Origin: Dendrolimus kikuchii
Lineage: Eukaryota; Arthropoda; Insecta; Lepidoptera; Lasiocampidae
DNA length: 64,000 bases
Assembly: GCA_019925095.2 (NCBI GenBank)
Contig: CM034402.1
Location: 11,729,501 to 11,793,500, forward strand
Direction: 5' to 3'
Position 1 is the first letter of the stretch; every line of letters starts with the position of its first letter. Shown here piece by piece: positions 30,471-41,544 of the stretch. The position numbers were made by a program, and so were the translations under genes. Under the pieces are notes generated by a model. The model had not been told where the DNA came from. It searched no databases and was given only the letters and a program-made list of their open reading frames with translations.

Positions 30471-30597
30471 ATAACTTCACACCAGTTCCCTTGCGGGGTA
30501 GGCACGAACAACAGAGCGCCATTTAGGCTTATTCTTGAACACCTCACTTGCTTCTTTGACATTCATAACTCTTGTTATGCACGCTCGTCTGTTCTTA
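30471..30597 (-). pseudogene. RTE-like ORF2 C-terminus, 5'-truncated
   Basis: The minus-strand frame reads KNRRACITRVMNVKEASEVF, KPKWRSVVRAYPARELV and then tga (30477-30479), followed by AAGTTATGTATT. It is open throughout its ~40 codons. Same subfamily as 44.8 kb. Confidence 0.75.
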
Positions 30598-30652
30598 AAA
30601 TAGTAAAATATTAAAATTAAATAATTCTTAAATTATTAAAATATTCTCATCT

Positions 30653-30718
30653 AATATATATATATAATAGTATATATATAATAGGGTATATATATATATA
30701 TATATATATAGTATATAT
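30653..30718. repeat. interrupted (AT)n microsatellite
   Basis: AT runs broken by TATAATAGTATA and AGGGTATATA; the unit around AATAGGGTATA occurs twice. Confidence 0.85.
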
Positions 30719-30719
30719 A

Positions 30720-31590
30720 ATAGGGTGTAACAAAAAAACCGACCTTTTATGAGTTTCGAGTGAAAAAATGTTAGTTTTTGATGTTTTAAGAACTCCCTTC
30801 AAAGGGCAGCTCAAAAATTTTTTTTAAGATGTCGCTCCAACTTTTTTAAGATGTCAAAAGTCGCCAAAAACCGATTTTTTTTATTCAATTTTTTTTCTCG
30901 TTAGGGTATAATTTTATAGACCAAAAAATAGTACGTTTCTGAAAGTTTCAGTTCAAAATTTGAATTTTAAAAGGTCACTCATATTTTTTTTTCATTTACT
31001 AGTGCATTACTTTAGATTTTTTCCGCCGACCTTTTTAAACTGTCCTCTTCCAAGCAACTTAATTCTTAATATTATCATTTATAGTTAGCAGTGATAGTCG
31101 TATTCAATCAAATTGATATTTATGGGTGTATACATAAGATTCTAGCCATATAAGTAGGTCTGTACTCTCATTTATTTAATTTCAAATATAATTATCAGTA
31201 TCTCAAACGAGCGAATAAAAATATAGACGGAGCATCAATGAACAATAATTGTCAAATGAAGTGAAGCATTTTTAAAAGCTTCTGTCCTATGAAGTATACA
31301 CGTGATTTGATTCTGTGTGTTTAATAGTAAAGTAATCATTGGAAATTCTTCCTTTATTCCTATTAATTCGATTATTTAATACAAAGTTCTCGTAACGCAT
31401 TACGGCGTTATCAGCTTCCTAGTCCAAAATCGCTATCCTTTATCCGGCTTCACTTTAAGAGCTCGAGGCTGTGTGAACCTATTTTTTTGTCCGATATCAG
31501 TACCTATGTAATATAATGTAGCAAAATGTAGAAATATTCATATTTTAAACTCTTAACATTAACTTCGCCATGCGATGTGTTTTATTGTAG
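30720..31590. other. no gene seen; possible transposon remnant
   Basis: The block starting AGGGTGTAACAAAAAAACCG has T-rich internal repeats (TTTTTTAAGATGTC twice). It looks like a decayed DNA transposon end but I find no partner repeat. Confidence 0.3.
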
Positions 31591-31591
31591 A

Positions 31592-32300
31592 CTAGAGTTT
31601 ACCCCGCGGCTACGCCGTGTGAAAAACCTTAAGCTCTATGTTACGTAAATATAAATTTAATTTGGTGTTTTTACCTAAAACTTTACTGTTTTTTGTTACT
31701 AAGGTCATTACAGTAACAAAGAAATTAAGTCCATATAGTCTACGCAACTGCGCAGCGAAACATAGAGGCGAGTCGTAACCAACCTGATTTGAAGTAACAC
31801 AATGAATGAGATGTTGTTTATGACAACATAGGTATTTGTTAGCGAATTGAAAAACGCGATTGCAGTGCCATCTATTTTGCTAATTCGTTTATTCCATGGT
31901 AACGATTAAATTTATCGGCATAAAATGTATCCTAAGTATTAACTTGGGTTATAAGCTAGCAGTATGTCAAGTTTTAATCGTATAGGTTCAATAGTTTCCA
32001 AAAAAATGCGATTGCAGCCCCATCATTTTCGCTATTTTCATTTATGCCACGGTAACAGTTTAATTATTTGGAATAAGAAGTATCCTAAGTTACGCCCTGG
32101 GATATAAGTTAGCTTTATGTGGAGTTTTATTTAAATTCGTTCAGTACTTTTTCACGTGATGCTCTATCAGACAGACAGACAAAAAATCTAAAAATTGCAT
32201 TTTCGGAATTTCCTGGTCCGAATTAGTCCCCCTAATTTTTCTCACATTTTTAAACGCATTGTACAAACTCGAACTATTTACAGATTTATTATAGTATACA
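31592..32300 (-). mobile_element. non-autonomous Helitron, 709 bp
   Basis: On the minus strand it ends in a hairpin segment GGCGTAGCCGCGGGG then TAAACTCTAG before T. It begins TGTATACTATAATAAATCTG, with the first two bases TC changed to TG. A related copy lies at 63262-63888 in the same orientation. The 3' end resembles the array-bearing Helitrons, but no octamer array is present. Confidence 0.75.
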
Positions 32301-32304
32301 TTTC

Positions 32305-33165
32305 ACTTTTAACAGTAAAAGGCGAATGTTAAAGGTCAAACTGTTCATAACAAACAAGTAAACTGTAGAATTGCACTTGAATAAAGCCATCGTACTAAGA
32401 AAGCTCCCATCAAAGTTTCAATGAACGATAACATCGTACGTATAAATTTATTTTACCTTGACATTTAAATTTATAAATACATAGGTGAAAATTAACAGAT
32501 GTAATACACAGTATATGCTTTTTCATATAACCTTCTACATTTAGTCACAGTCTTTTAGGGTGATGTGTGTGTGATTACCGATGTGTGAAATCTGCCAATT
32601 CGCTTTGGACAAGCATGATAAGTATATAATATCCGTCCCCACAAAATATACGTATGGAATGAGATGTTTATTTTTGTAATGTTTCGAGTTTTTTTTAATA
32701 TCAATATTATATAATAAAGTAGTGGTCCCGGCAGACATTGTTCTGCCAAAATCAGTCTAGGGGCTTAGAAGGAGTTCAGTGATATACATGAACGCATTTT
32801 TTTATATATATAAAGATGTATGGCATAAGGTGTCAGTTATGAAATAATCAAATTTATTAAAAAAAAAGTTCTATCTTAATAAATTTTTGATAAATTTATT
32901 TTAATGTGAAAATCGAGTATGTCATTAAGCTATTGAGAATTTTAAAGATTCCAATTTTATTACATTTATTAAAAGCAGATAGATAATCTTTGCTCGCCAA
33001 AGTAAACAATTCCAAAAAATACATAATTATAAAATTTACTTCATAAAAACAATAGGCAGCAGTCTTATCGCCGAAAGCAATTTCTTTCAGGCAACCTAAT
33101 TTAAAGAATATTCTTAAGTAATCTGGCCAAATTATTAAGAATCTGACGACTTCAATTTTTTTATT
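32305..33165. other. no gene seen; AT-rich
   Basis: A possible CTGCCGGGACCAC-type scrap near 32726 (GGTCCCGGCAGACATTGTTC) resembles a Helitron 3' end on the minus strand, but lacks CTAG. Confidence 0.4.
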
Positions 33166-33171
33166 ATTTTT

Positions 33172-33480
33172 TTATTGCAGGAGTTCAGCAGACAGGCAGA
33201 CGGCCCACTTGATGGAAAGCGGTTACCATCGCCTATGGACATATGCAACACCAAAGGTGCTACAAATGCGCTGCTGCTCTCTTAAGGGAGACTGGAACCT
33301 GGTCACTAATGCCGGAACACAACTTAAGGTTGTTATGGCGACATATTTTAGACCAGGGGTGGTAGCCATCCAGTCGGGCAAATGCCCTACTACCTGGCTG
33401 TGGGTTGTTTTGTCGCCTCTTACGACAGGCCGCCCGGCCGCAGGAAATTGTATTCTTTATCCGTTCCTGCACGGATAAAG
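33172..33480 (-). repeat. L repeat copy 8, near full length
   Basis: The best-preserved copy: TTGCAGGAGTTCAGCAGACA, GGCCCACTTGATGGAAAGCG, GGTGCTACAAATGCGCTGCT, GCCGGAACACAACTTAAGGT, TAGCCATCCAGTCGGGCAAA, TTGTTTTGTCGCCTCTTACG, CAGGCCGCCCGGCCGCAGGA, ending GTTCCTGCACGGATAAAG. The left T-rich run is the reverse of its A-rich tail. Confidence 0.85.
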
Positions 33481-33512
33481 TAATATTGTATATACAAACT
33501 TAAACTACTTTA

Positions 33513-34309
33513 TGTATACTATTATTATACAGATTTTGTTTGTTTGTTTGCATTGAATAGGCTCCGAAACTACTAAACCGATTTGAAAAATTCTTTCACT
33601 TCTGGCAAGCTACACTATCTCGGGGTAACATAGGCTATATATTATATTTTCAAAAAAATTAGGGATCCTTACTAAAACTCCAATAACGTAACCCAAGATG
33701 TAAAAAAATACCTAAAATCGCGTGCACTGTGAAAACTATTGATGATAGAATAAAATAATGTACTACGACCTTGCAGAACCAATCATTATTTACAAAAAAT
33801 ATCGAGACAGTATATGTCTAACTATTATACTTATGCCACAATAAGTATTAGATAGGTAGATAGATAACACTTTATTGTACATCATTACAGAAAACACAGA
33901 AAAACTTATAGCCTAAAAATATTCTAAATATGCACAATATATTCCTTTATTTTAAAAATTTACTTGAAATGTCGCCCCTAGAAAAGACTTTTTATTTGTA
34001 TCTTGGTATTCATTCTTATCAAAATAAATTACTTCATATTCAAGACTTCTTTAATACCTTTATATAACTTTTTGAATTATTCAATTCGGACATTCCATTC
34101 GAAAGATATCATGACTTTAAAAATGTAAGTATTAGAAAAAAGTTACGTGGTCGCCCCTCAGCCTGATTGGCTAGCTAGGCAGCACCTTATGCGATGTAGA
34201 CGTCACTGGGGTACGGGAGGGGAAATATTTTGAATTCGCTTAGTAGGTAATTAAATTCAACCAAAAAGTTCTTTTTAGATACCCGTGCGAAGCCCGTGCG
34301 GAAAGCTAG
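33513..34309 (+). mobile_element. probable Helitron, 797 bp, with nested Q repeat
   Basis: The 3' end is CGAAGCCCGTGCGGAAAGCTAG before T. The 5' end is taken as TGTATACTATTATTATACAG after A (TC changed to TG), followed by the family block CTCCGAAACTACTAAACCGA. The interior contains the segment shared with 6.26-6.49 kb. Start is less certain than the end. Confidence 0.6.
33850..33915 (-). repeat. Q repeat tail insertion
   Basis: Minus strand ends GATGTACAATAAAGTGTTAT then (CTAT)n. It interrupts a segment that is continuous at 6.30 kb, so it inserted after that segment was duplicated. Confidence 0.75.
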
Positions 34310-34339
34310 TAAATTATATACTTACTTACACACGCACGC

Positions 34340-34455
34340 TCTTTATTGTACACCAAGGCATAAATAAATAGAAATATAAAAATACAAGAGATAGTATAAC
34401 TAGTGGACTTATCACTAAAAAGCGATCTCTTCCAGACAACCCATGGCAGGGATTG
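34340..34455 (-). repeat. Q repeat copy with AATAAA end
   Basis: Minus strand: GGTTGTCTGGAAGAGATCGC, TTTTTAGTGATAAGTCC, then GCCTTGGTGTACAATAAAGA. This copy links the GGAAGAGATCGC body to the ACAATAAAG end, defining the family. Confidence 0.75.
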
Positions 34456-34568
34456 ATAGATTTTTAATAATGACGAGTTAATTATAATGAGTTTATAAAT
34501 AATGATAAATGAGAGTATACATAATACAAATAAGTACAAAAACAGTGTTTTTATACGTATACACACTC

Positions 34569-34570
<2 letters not shown>

Positions 34571-34606
<36 letters not shown>
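34571..34606. repeat. (AT)n microsatellite
   Basis: Pure AT run. Confidence 0.95.
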
Positions 34607-34609
<3 letters not shown>

Positions 34610-34619
34610 CCAATACATA

Positions 34620-36095
34620 CACGCATACATACCTACATATAACAGTATTAGGAATTATTATACACAATAGATAGTGTTGTATATTCTGGCAAGTCGTCTG
34701 TGTATTTACTACAAAGCACTTTTGTTTTATTACCACGTTGTCTAGCAAAACAAGAAACGGAATTCAAGATTATTTTTCCCCTCCGTAAACTTGCTAGATG
34801 AAATTTTCTTTACGCCGATTCCGGGCCTTGTCGCATTCAGTTTGGTGTCCCAATAGAGCGTTTTTGGCTACACACCCACAAGCAGCTGTGAAACATCAAT
34901 TTGTAGGACTAACTTTTTTCTTTTTAGAACATAAATATGTACATTATTGTCGCTATCTCTTAGAAAACCGATGATATATTGGAATGGCATGTATGTAATT
35001 TCAAAAGATGTAATTTATAAAAATAGGATAGCATTGAATAAAAAACCTAATTCTATTTTATTTTTGCGTGCCAACTTTAAAAAAACTCACTTTCACGTTT
35101 TCATTTTAAGTAAGAATATGTAAATATTACGGTACCTAAATCGGCCTTGGCTGGGTAACAATCATATCATCTATCTTCAACATCTTAGCGTTAAGTCCCG
35201 GTTGTATTTCACGATATCAAGCCTGTATTTCTTGAACCTATCTCTTCTACTGAGACTTTGCGCAGGCGACATTTGAGAAATATTTGCTTACTACCTTACG
35301 GTCTAAGTTTACTGCATACTACTAGAACTAACTGGTTTCCGAAGAACTTCGTTGTACCGGCGTAGGTAATTTTCTTGCATGTCTGCCATGCTAGTGAAAT
35401 GAAGACTGCTGTTGGAACTTTTTAAAATGTATTTTTTCAAAATTTTAATTTATATTTTAATGTGAAAACTATTCTTTTTAAAATATCACTTGTGAAAAAT
35501 TTATGTGAGAGCATGTCAAATATAATAGTTTTTAGAAGCGAAATATTATTTTAATTTAAATTCGCTACTTTATATTAAGAAACCTCAACATCTGAAATGA
35601 ATGCAGGAGTTCTTAACGCTCTTAACCTGCCTGATTTCTCACAACCACCGCAGCATATTCATCTCCATGATACGCAGCGCCTGCTACTGTCGCTCAAGTA
35701 CTGACCATAATCGTCTATATCCTAGTGAGGCTCAAGCCTAGCAATGGAATAAGTAGAAATTATATAATATGCAATCAATACACGCTACGTAAATATCTAT
35801 GACTAGATATAAGTTTAAAAATAAATAGTATTACGAAACGGCTAATTTTTTTTTTTCTCTAAAGAATATATTCAGTGGAAAACTCCAATGGGATTCCAAC
35901 TCATTTCTGATTCACCCTTTCAACGGGAAAACGTTGTTGACATCTTTTTTCAGCTCTCCAAATACGCTTAACCTCTGAATACCTAATGATTAAAATATGA
36001 TATATTAAGTAAATATACAACGGTTATATTTGTTTAAATCTTATAGAAGCATTTAAGCATCCAATATTAAATACTTTGTATGTGTCATGTATATT
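34620..36095. other. no gene seen
   Basis: No ORF with a recognised domain. A 33-codon non-AT-biased frame near 35600-35700 is unassigned. Confidence 0.4.
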
Positions 36096-36101
36096 TACTT
36101 A

Positions 36102-36372
36102 CTAGCTATACCCGCGACTACGGCCGCGTGATTATTTTTCACGAAACCCTAAAAAGGAAGTAGTTTAAGTTACTCCTTATAACATCAACTATCTGCGAAT
36201 GAAGTCCCGTCAAAATCGGTCCAGCCGTTTCAGAGATTAGCCGGAACATCCAGAGAGACATACAAAAAATCTAAAAATTACACTTCAGAATCTCCTGGTC
36301 CGAATTATCCCCTGACCTTTTTCAAATTTTTATTTTGACATTACAAACAGACATTTTATTTATCTCTATAGA
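36102..36372 (-). mobile_element. non-autonomous Helitron, 271 bp
   Basis: On the minus strand it starts TCTATAGAGATAAATAAAAT after A and ends with hairpin region CACGCGGCCGTAGTCGCGGG then TATAGCTAG before T. The interior includes GGTTTCGTGAAAAATAATCA, the common lepidopteran block. Confidence 0.8.
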
Positions 36373-36379
36373 TTGTTAA

Positions 36380-36885
36380 AACATCTATCAATAATATTAA
36401 AATGAGAAAGTGTGCTTTGATATGTTTTATATGTATACATTTCTATTTTCCCTTATATTGACTATATTGAACGGATTTACATAAAATAAAGTTAATATGT
36501 ATTTTTATTAAGGGAAAGAAGCAACAATATAATAATAATAAGCCAAACCTTTATTACTGGACTCATGCTTCCTAAATCCTAAGAATAAATGTCATACTCG
36601 TCACGCTTATTCATGATTAGTCGAGTTGCTTGTTATACCTATACATTTTGGAATATAAATGTTTAAATGTGTTTTAGGGTTCTAGTGATGTAAACAGTGG
36701 ACGTATCTATAGATCCCGTTACTGTTCGCAGACTGACATGTATTGAGCCAATTTAATTTTGATGTTAAATTAAGGAAGGCCTTTGATCACTTGACGTTAT
36801 CTTTAAAAATGGCCGAAACTTTAGACAATATATATAAATTTCTAAGCGTCCCGTATACATTGAAGCTGTTTAAATAAATACAACT
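36380..36885. other. no gene seen; AT-rich
   Basis: No supported feature. Confidence 0.4.
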
Positions 36886-36888
36886 AGA

Positions 36889-37253
36889 GTACACTATATA
36901 AACGATGGAGAACAGGATGCACTTTTTTTAGATTTCTTCTCCGTTTGTTTGTTGGTTTATATATTTGTTCGGGATTCACGTAAAAACTACTGGGCTGATT
37001 TCGGTGCGGTTTTCGATGATCGACAGCAAATTCTTAGACTTGAAATCTGCACTACTTTTTAGCCCGAGAATCCCGCGGGAATTTTTCCGGGAGTGGTTTG
37101 AAGTTGTTCGTGTGCATAAGATTAGTTTACTCCGACAAAGTTTTCATTTAAACGGTACCTTACATTGTTTTTTAAATGCTGTCATACTTTGTAACCTGGA
37201 AATCTCGCGGGAATTGGAAGTCAAGCGTGGACGAAGTCGCGGGCACATTCTAG
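36889..37253 (+). mobile_element. Helitron 3' portion, start uncertain
   Basis: Ends GTCGCGGGCACATTCTAG before T, after a GC hairpin region (CGTGGACGAAGTCGCGGG). TACACTATATAAACGATGG near the left is taken as the start but lacks a clear TC. The 99-codon ORF inside (36965-37264) reads through Helitron sequence and is not supported as a gene. Confidence 0.6.
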
Positions 37254-37264
37254 TGTTTATATAA

Positions 37265-38645
37265 GCAAGAAAATTTGAACTCATAATTGAAACTTTAATA
37301 AAAGACCTTTTCTAATTTGAACGAGCTAATTACAGAAATAATATAATTACTGGAACTGCTAATATTATATTTATAGTACCAACGTAAACACCAATTAACA
37401 TGTAGCTTTGCTTCAAATGAGATCTAATTTTAGATTGTATTTCAGAATAAATACCAATTAGTCTAAATAAAGTGTAAATAATTTCTGATTGGGCAAATCC
37501 AAAACAAAAAAGTTTAAAATAACAACCTGTTTAGATAATAAAATTATATACATAAGTGTTATTAGCGGTTGAAATAAATGAATTAGGTTTGCGATGATGA
37601 GGTATATGCGAGTATATACATCTATGTAGTTATTGTTTCAGAAATTTTCACTTTATTGGTTAAAAGGTAATGTTAGGGCATAGTTTTATTTGTGCCTTAA
37701 ATAAAAAATAATTAAGAACAACATTATAATGTTTCAAGTTCTGATCAAGGATAACCCACATGACAATGTATAATGATTATTTTTTCTTCCTTTAGGACTG
37801 TACAATTGTACATGTACATATGGCGACTACTCCCATCTTTTTTGCGACTTTACCTTAATATTACATTTCTATCCATAAGGACCAAGTAGTTCCCAAAATA
37901 TTAAAAAATACTATACTTCAGGCAAACATACAATCAATAATTAGCAAATGAGCTCTCAAAGTTACGAAGCCATGAAATCGCCCTTAGAATCACTGACCCT
38001 TAAATAAATGAATCGAACCCTTGTGTGGCTCTTCAATACTCTCCAGTTTTCTGTTTCTATCCCTCCTTTGTAAGAAGTTTATTTGGTCTGCAAACAGGAC
38101 TTTGTTTTAACGTGGAGTGTTATTGATCGGCCACAATGTCGACCCACGTGACTGGCGACTAAACTGACTCATATTTCGCAGAACTGAATATATTCTCATC
38201 TCAACAATATTAAAGAAATATTGTAGGTACTTCATACATAACTTTTTCTCCGTGACCCGTGTCTTGGCCACCTAAACTAAAACACTGTATTATCTGTACA
38301 TAGTACGTCTTTATATAGGTATACATAGATTTTCAGTACCAGGTCGACTTTAAAATCACATGGGTCAGCTACCACTGCTGTGTCATTGCAGCCGGGATAT
38401 TACAAATGCAGAATTTTTATATCAACGGCTCAGATGAACTAAATAAACAGACGGAGCCCTAAACTCTCAGAGTGAAGCCGGTTAAAAGAAGCCGATTTTG
38501 GAACAGGTAGTCGGTAACGCTGCAACAAGTTACGAGTATTTGCTATTAAATAATCGAATTAGTACGAATAAAGGTGGAATAAATTTTAATGGATTTATTG
38601 ATATTAACCACACAGACGCAAACCACGTGTACGCACACAAAACAT
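37265..38645. other. no gene seen
   Basis: No coding frame supported. The ORF 38498-38728 runs into the MITE at 38.65 kb. Confidence 0.4.
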
Positions 38646-38650
38646 ATGAC

Positions 38651-38745
38651 TTAGGCTCCGTCTATACTTTATTTGGTCTGAGATCCACGAACGTAAAAAT
38701 CTTTTTGCGCTCACATATGTGCATGTGAGTATGGATGTGGCCTTA
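38651..38745. mobile_element. small MITE, 89 bp, TTA target duplication
   Basis: GGCTCCGTCTATACT at 38654 is matched inverted by AGTATGGATGTGGCC ending 38742 (11 of 15 bases), with TTA on both sides. Size and TTA duplication suggest a Harbinger-like MITE. Confidence 0.55.
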
Positions 38746-38759
38746 AAGGTTTTTAGAGG

Positions 38760-39148
38760 TACTTAAGTTAAAATACAGGAATATTCGGAAATGATAGTAA
38801 TTTTGTTTAATGATCATATTAAAATTTAAGACAGTTGTGTGTTAAAATTAGCTGACACTACATTTTATTACGAATCTTTCGCCGTACTCACTTGCGTAAC
38901 AACCATGCATTCATAATTACAGATAAGTTCCTCAAAATCGATGCAGAAGTTCCGCAATCGCTGACGCAGATGCAACTATCCACATCGATACTATTTACAA
39001 TGGTACTTTCAATGACTGCTTGAATTACTCAAACATATTCTTGTGGCGGAATGAGACTTAACTCGCCCACTGGCCGGTTGGACAGAAATTATATTAACTA
39101 ACTACCTTAGAGAAAAAAAAACATGTAAAAATATCGCTTACAAATGTA
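38760..39148. other. no gene seen
   Basis: No supported feature. Confidence 0.4.
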
Positions 39149-39149
39149 A

Positions 39150-39380
39150 TCCATAATACATAATCGGCAGAAAAATATACACATTGTATGTATATTCCCA
39201 AATTAAGCAAGTAACGCTTGTGTTATATACAACGAAACACTCTGGGGCAGATCCTAGACCATAGTAAATAACGGAAAATTCGTTTCCGAAATATACCATG
39301 CCAGGAACAGAGCCCGGAGCCTCTCCGTTGCAGTGAGGTAGGCCGGCAAAAGCTTAGACCGCTCTACCACAGAGGTCGTC
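39150..39380 (-). mobile_element. SINE family A, copy 4, near full length
   Basis: Inverted body and head: TTCCCAAATTAAGCAAGTAA, CTGGGGCAGATCCTAGACC, CCATGCCAGGAACAGAGCCC (box B) and TAGACCGCTCTACCACAGAG (box A). Confidence 0.75.
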
Positions 39381-39594
39381 TAGAGTAGGTGTCAATCAAA
39401 CCAACTGAGATACTTGTCATCATCTTCAAAAACATCGCGGCTTCATAGGATTTGTGCAAGTGCACAGAATTGTGAAATAATAATTATTGAAGAAGAATCC
39501 AAGAAGGGTATTAATGATTGTTTTATACGTCTAAAGGGTCGTTGCAGGAATAAATAACCCATTCATTTGCAAAATATGTAATTTGGTATTAGTA

Positions 39595-39715
39595 CATTAT
39601 GGTACTAGTGTGTAACATTGGTGATTACCGTCGAGGCGCCATTGAGACTCGAGCCGTAGGCGAGGGTCTTAAGAGAGCCGAGGACGGTAATCATCAATAC
39701 ACACGTGTATCATAC
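39595..39715. repeat. imperfect palindrome with ~55-bp arms
   Basis: GATTACCGTC (39623-39632) and GACGGTAATC (39683-39692) are the perfect centre of a longer inverted match extending to TATGGTACTAGTGTGT on the left and ACACACGTGTATCATA on the right. The loop side also pairs (GAGACTCG with CGAGGGTCTT). Confidence 0.7.
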
Positions 39716-39720
39716 GACGT

Positions 39721-40087
39721 TTTTCAACACACTTGTGAATAAAATAACAACAAAAACTTATTTTATTTAGTAGATAAAAAAAAGTTATATATGAGTGAAA
39801 GCTTTATTTATTAAACACGTACGAGTTAAAATTATCTATTTAAATAAGAAGTTGCATGAAATGAGCAAGCAATAGGAACATTAATTTATTTGTTCTATAG
39901 AACACGATCTTTTTTTTTGAATAAAAACTTTTTTAAGAACAAAGTAACTCAACCAATAAAATTAAAAATGAAATCTATAACTCACTAGTGAGTTATAATG
40001 TTTTTTACTCACAGTTTGATAATGGGTGTCATTCTGTGCCTAATTGCGGTGACCATAGAGCCACTTTATGAGCAAGTGTGTTGAAAA
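39721..40087. mobile_element. candidate MITE, 15-bp TIRs, 367 bp
   Basis: TTTTCAACACACTTG at 39721-39735 and its exact inverse at 40073-40087. A 22-bp perfect palindrome centred on ACTAGT lies inside (39976-39997). No clear target duplication. The left end abuts the palindrome at 39595-39715, so both may be parts of one larger foldback element. Confidence 0.55.
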
Positions 40088-40089
40088 TA

Positions 40090-41215
40090 ATATTTACATA
40101 GCCGAAAGAATTTATGTCTAATATATAATTGGATTTAAAAGGATTAAAATATATACATTTTAGGGACGACTTTTCTCCCTATGTCAGTTCATGTAATGAC
40201 AGTTGTCAGTTCCCACATATATAAAATCTGGCCTGCCAGCCATTAGGCGGAAGTAAGAAGGCTTTGTTTTGCCACACGTCAATTAATATTACTTCTATGA
40301 TAGCATTTTAAAAGTAAGGCCATCGATATTTTAACGCCTGTTTTTATTATGTTAATAATGTTAGTATTTCTTACAATATAAATAAATGTACAGTATGTAC
40401 CCAGTTGTGTAATTGGTTAGTTTGGATTATAATATGACCCTCTACAGTATGTAGTTAGCGACTGTAATCTGTTTCGTGTTTAAATATATAGATAAATTAG
40501 ATCTCGTTGATCGATAGTCTTGACCATGTAAATACAAAGGATAAAAATATATGTACGCGTATTATTGGAACGTTTCAGTTGTTTCATTCCCGCTATGACC
40601 CAACAGTCCCCTTTGGGAGAGGATCGAAGTGTAAAGTGGTTTCACTGACTTGGCTACATATGTGGCTAATGTAGCAGAAACAGCGAGTTAGTTGAAGTTT
40701 TGTCGCCGATATTTGAAATATTATGAGAAAAGAAAATCATATTTATAGTTATTGTTTTTCAAAACTTTGTTACGTTTACTAAACCATTGTTTAAAGTTTA
40801 AATTAAGATAACAGATTTCAGTTACATGACGGCGTTTACAAAATTACAATACTACTGATTACTCTTAGCTATGGTTAGTTTCCGATATAAATATTACACA
40901 AGTAGGCTACCTTTTGTGCAAAATCATGGCGCGATAAATCCTGCTTATATATGGTATGGTCGTGGTAAGTTAGAACTTATATTTACTTTCTAATATATAA
41001 ATGTTCTGCAAAAATGCTATTTCCTTTTTTACTTAGGCGATTTGTAAAAAATAAACGATTACTATTGTAAATGGGTAATTTATTATGATGGACACAATAT
41101 AATTGATTTTTATCGAGTATACTTTACACATTGCACAGTTACACACAGAAATTGACACCTTACAAAATTGTTACACATGTAAAAAAAAGAGATCCTGAGA
41201 CATGTCTTTATATTA
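40090..41215. other. no gene seen
   Basis: No supported coding or repeat feature. Confidence 0.4.
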
Positions 41216-41218
41216 AAA

Positions 41219-41543
41219 CTAGCTGTCCCGGCAGATGTTGTCCTGCACTGAAAAAATAAAAATCTAGGCCCTGATTCTAGTGCCTCCTACCAGTTCCAAT
41301 TACGAATCTAAACCACCTGGGGATCAACTCCAACATATCAAAAAATCATCGAAATCGGTGCAGATTAGGAAGATCCTAGAACCCGATTCCAGCGCCATCT
41401 ACCTGTTCCAGTTGTAAATCTAAACCATCCCGGGACCCAACCAAACACATACAAAAAGTTTAATCAAAATCGGTAAAGTCGTTCTCAAGTTACGTTCGTA
41501 CTTACATTTCTACGATTCATCTTTATATATAAGAATAACTAGA
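41219..41543 (-). mobile_element. non-autonomous Helitron, ~325 bp
   Basis: The minus-strand end is CAGGACAACATCTGCCGGGA then CAGCTAG before T. The start is TCTAGTTATTCTTATATATA or, nine bases in, TCTTATATATAAAG. It holds two copies of the ~110-bp module (GGTGGTTTAGATTCG, GGGATGGTTTAGATT on minus). Confidence 0.75.
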
Positions 41544-41544
41544 T

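Noticed and set aside
36965..37264. 99-codon ORF
   Set aside because: Reads through a Helitron to its CTAG end.
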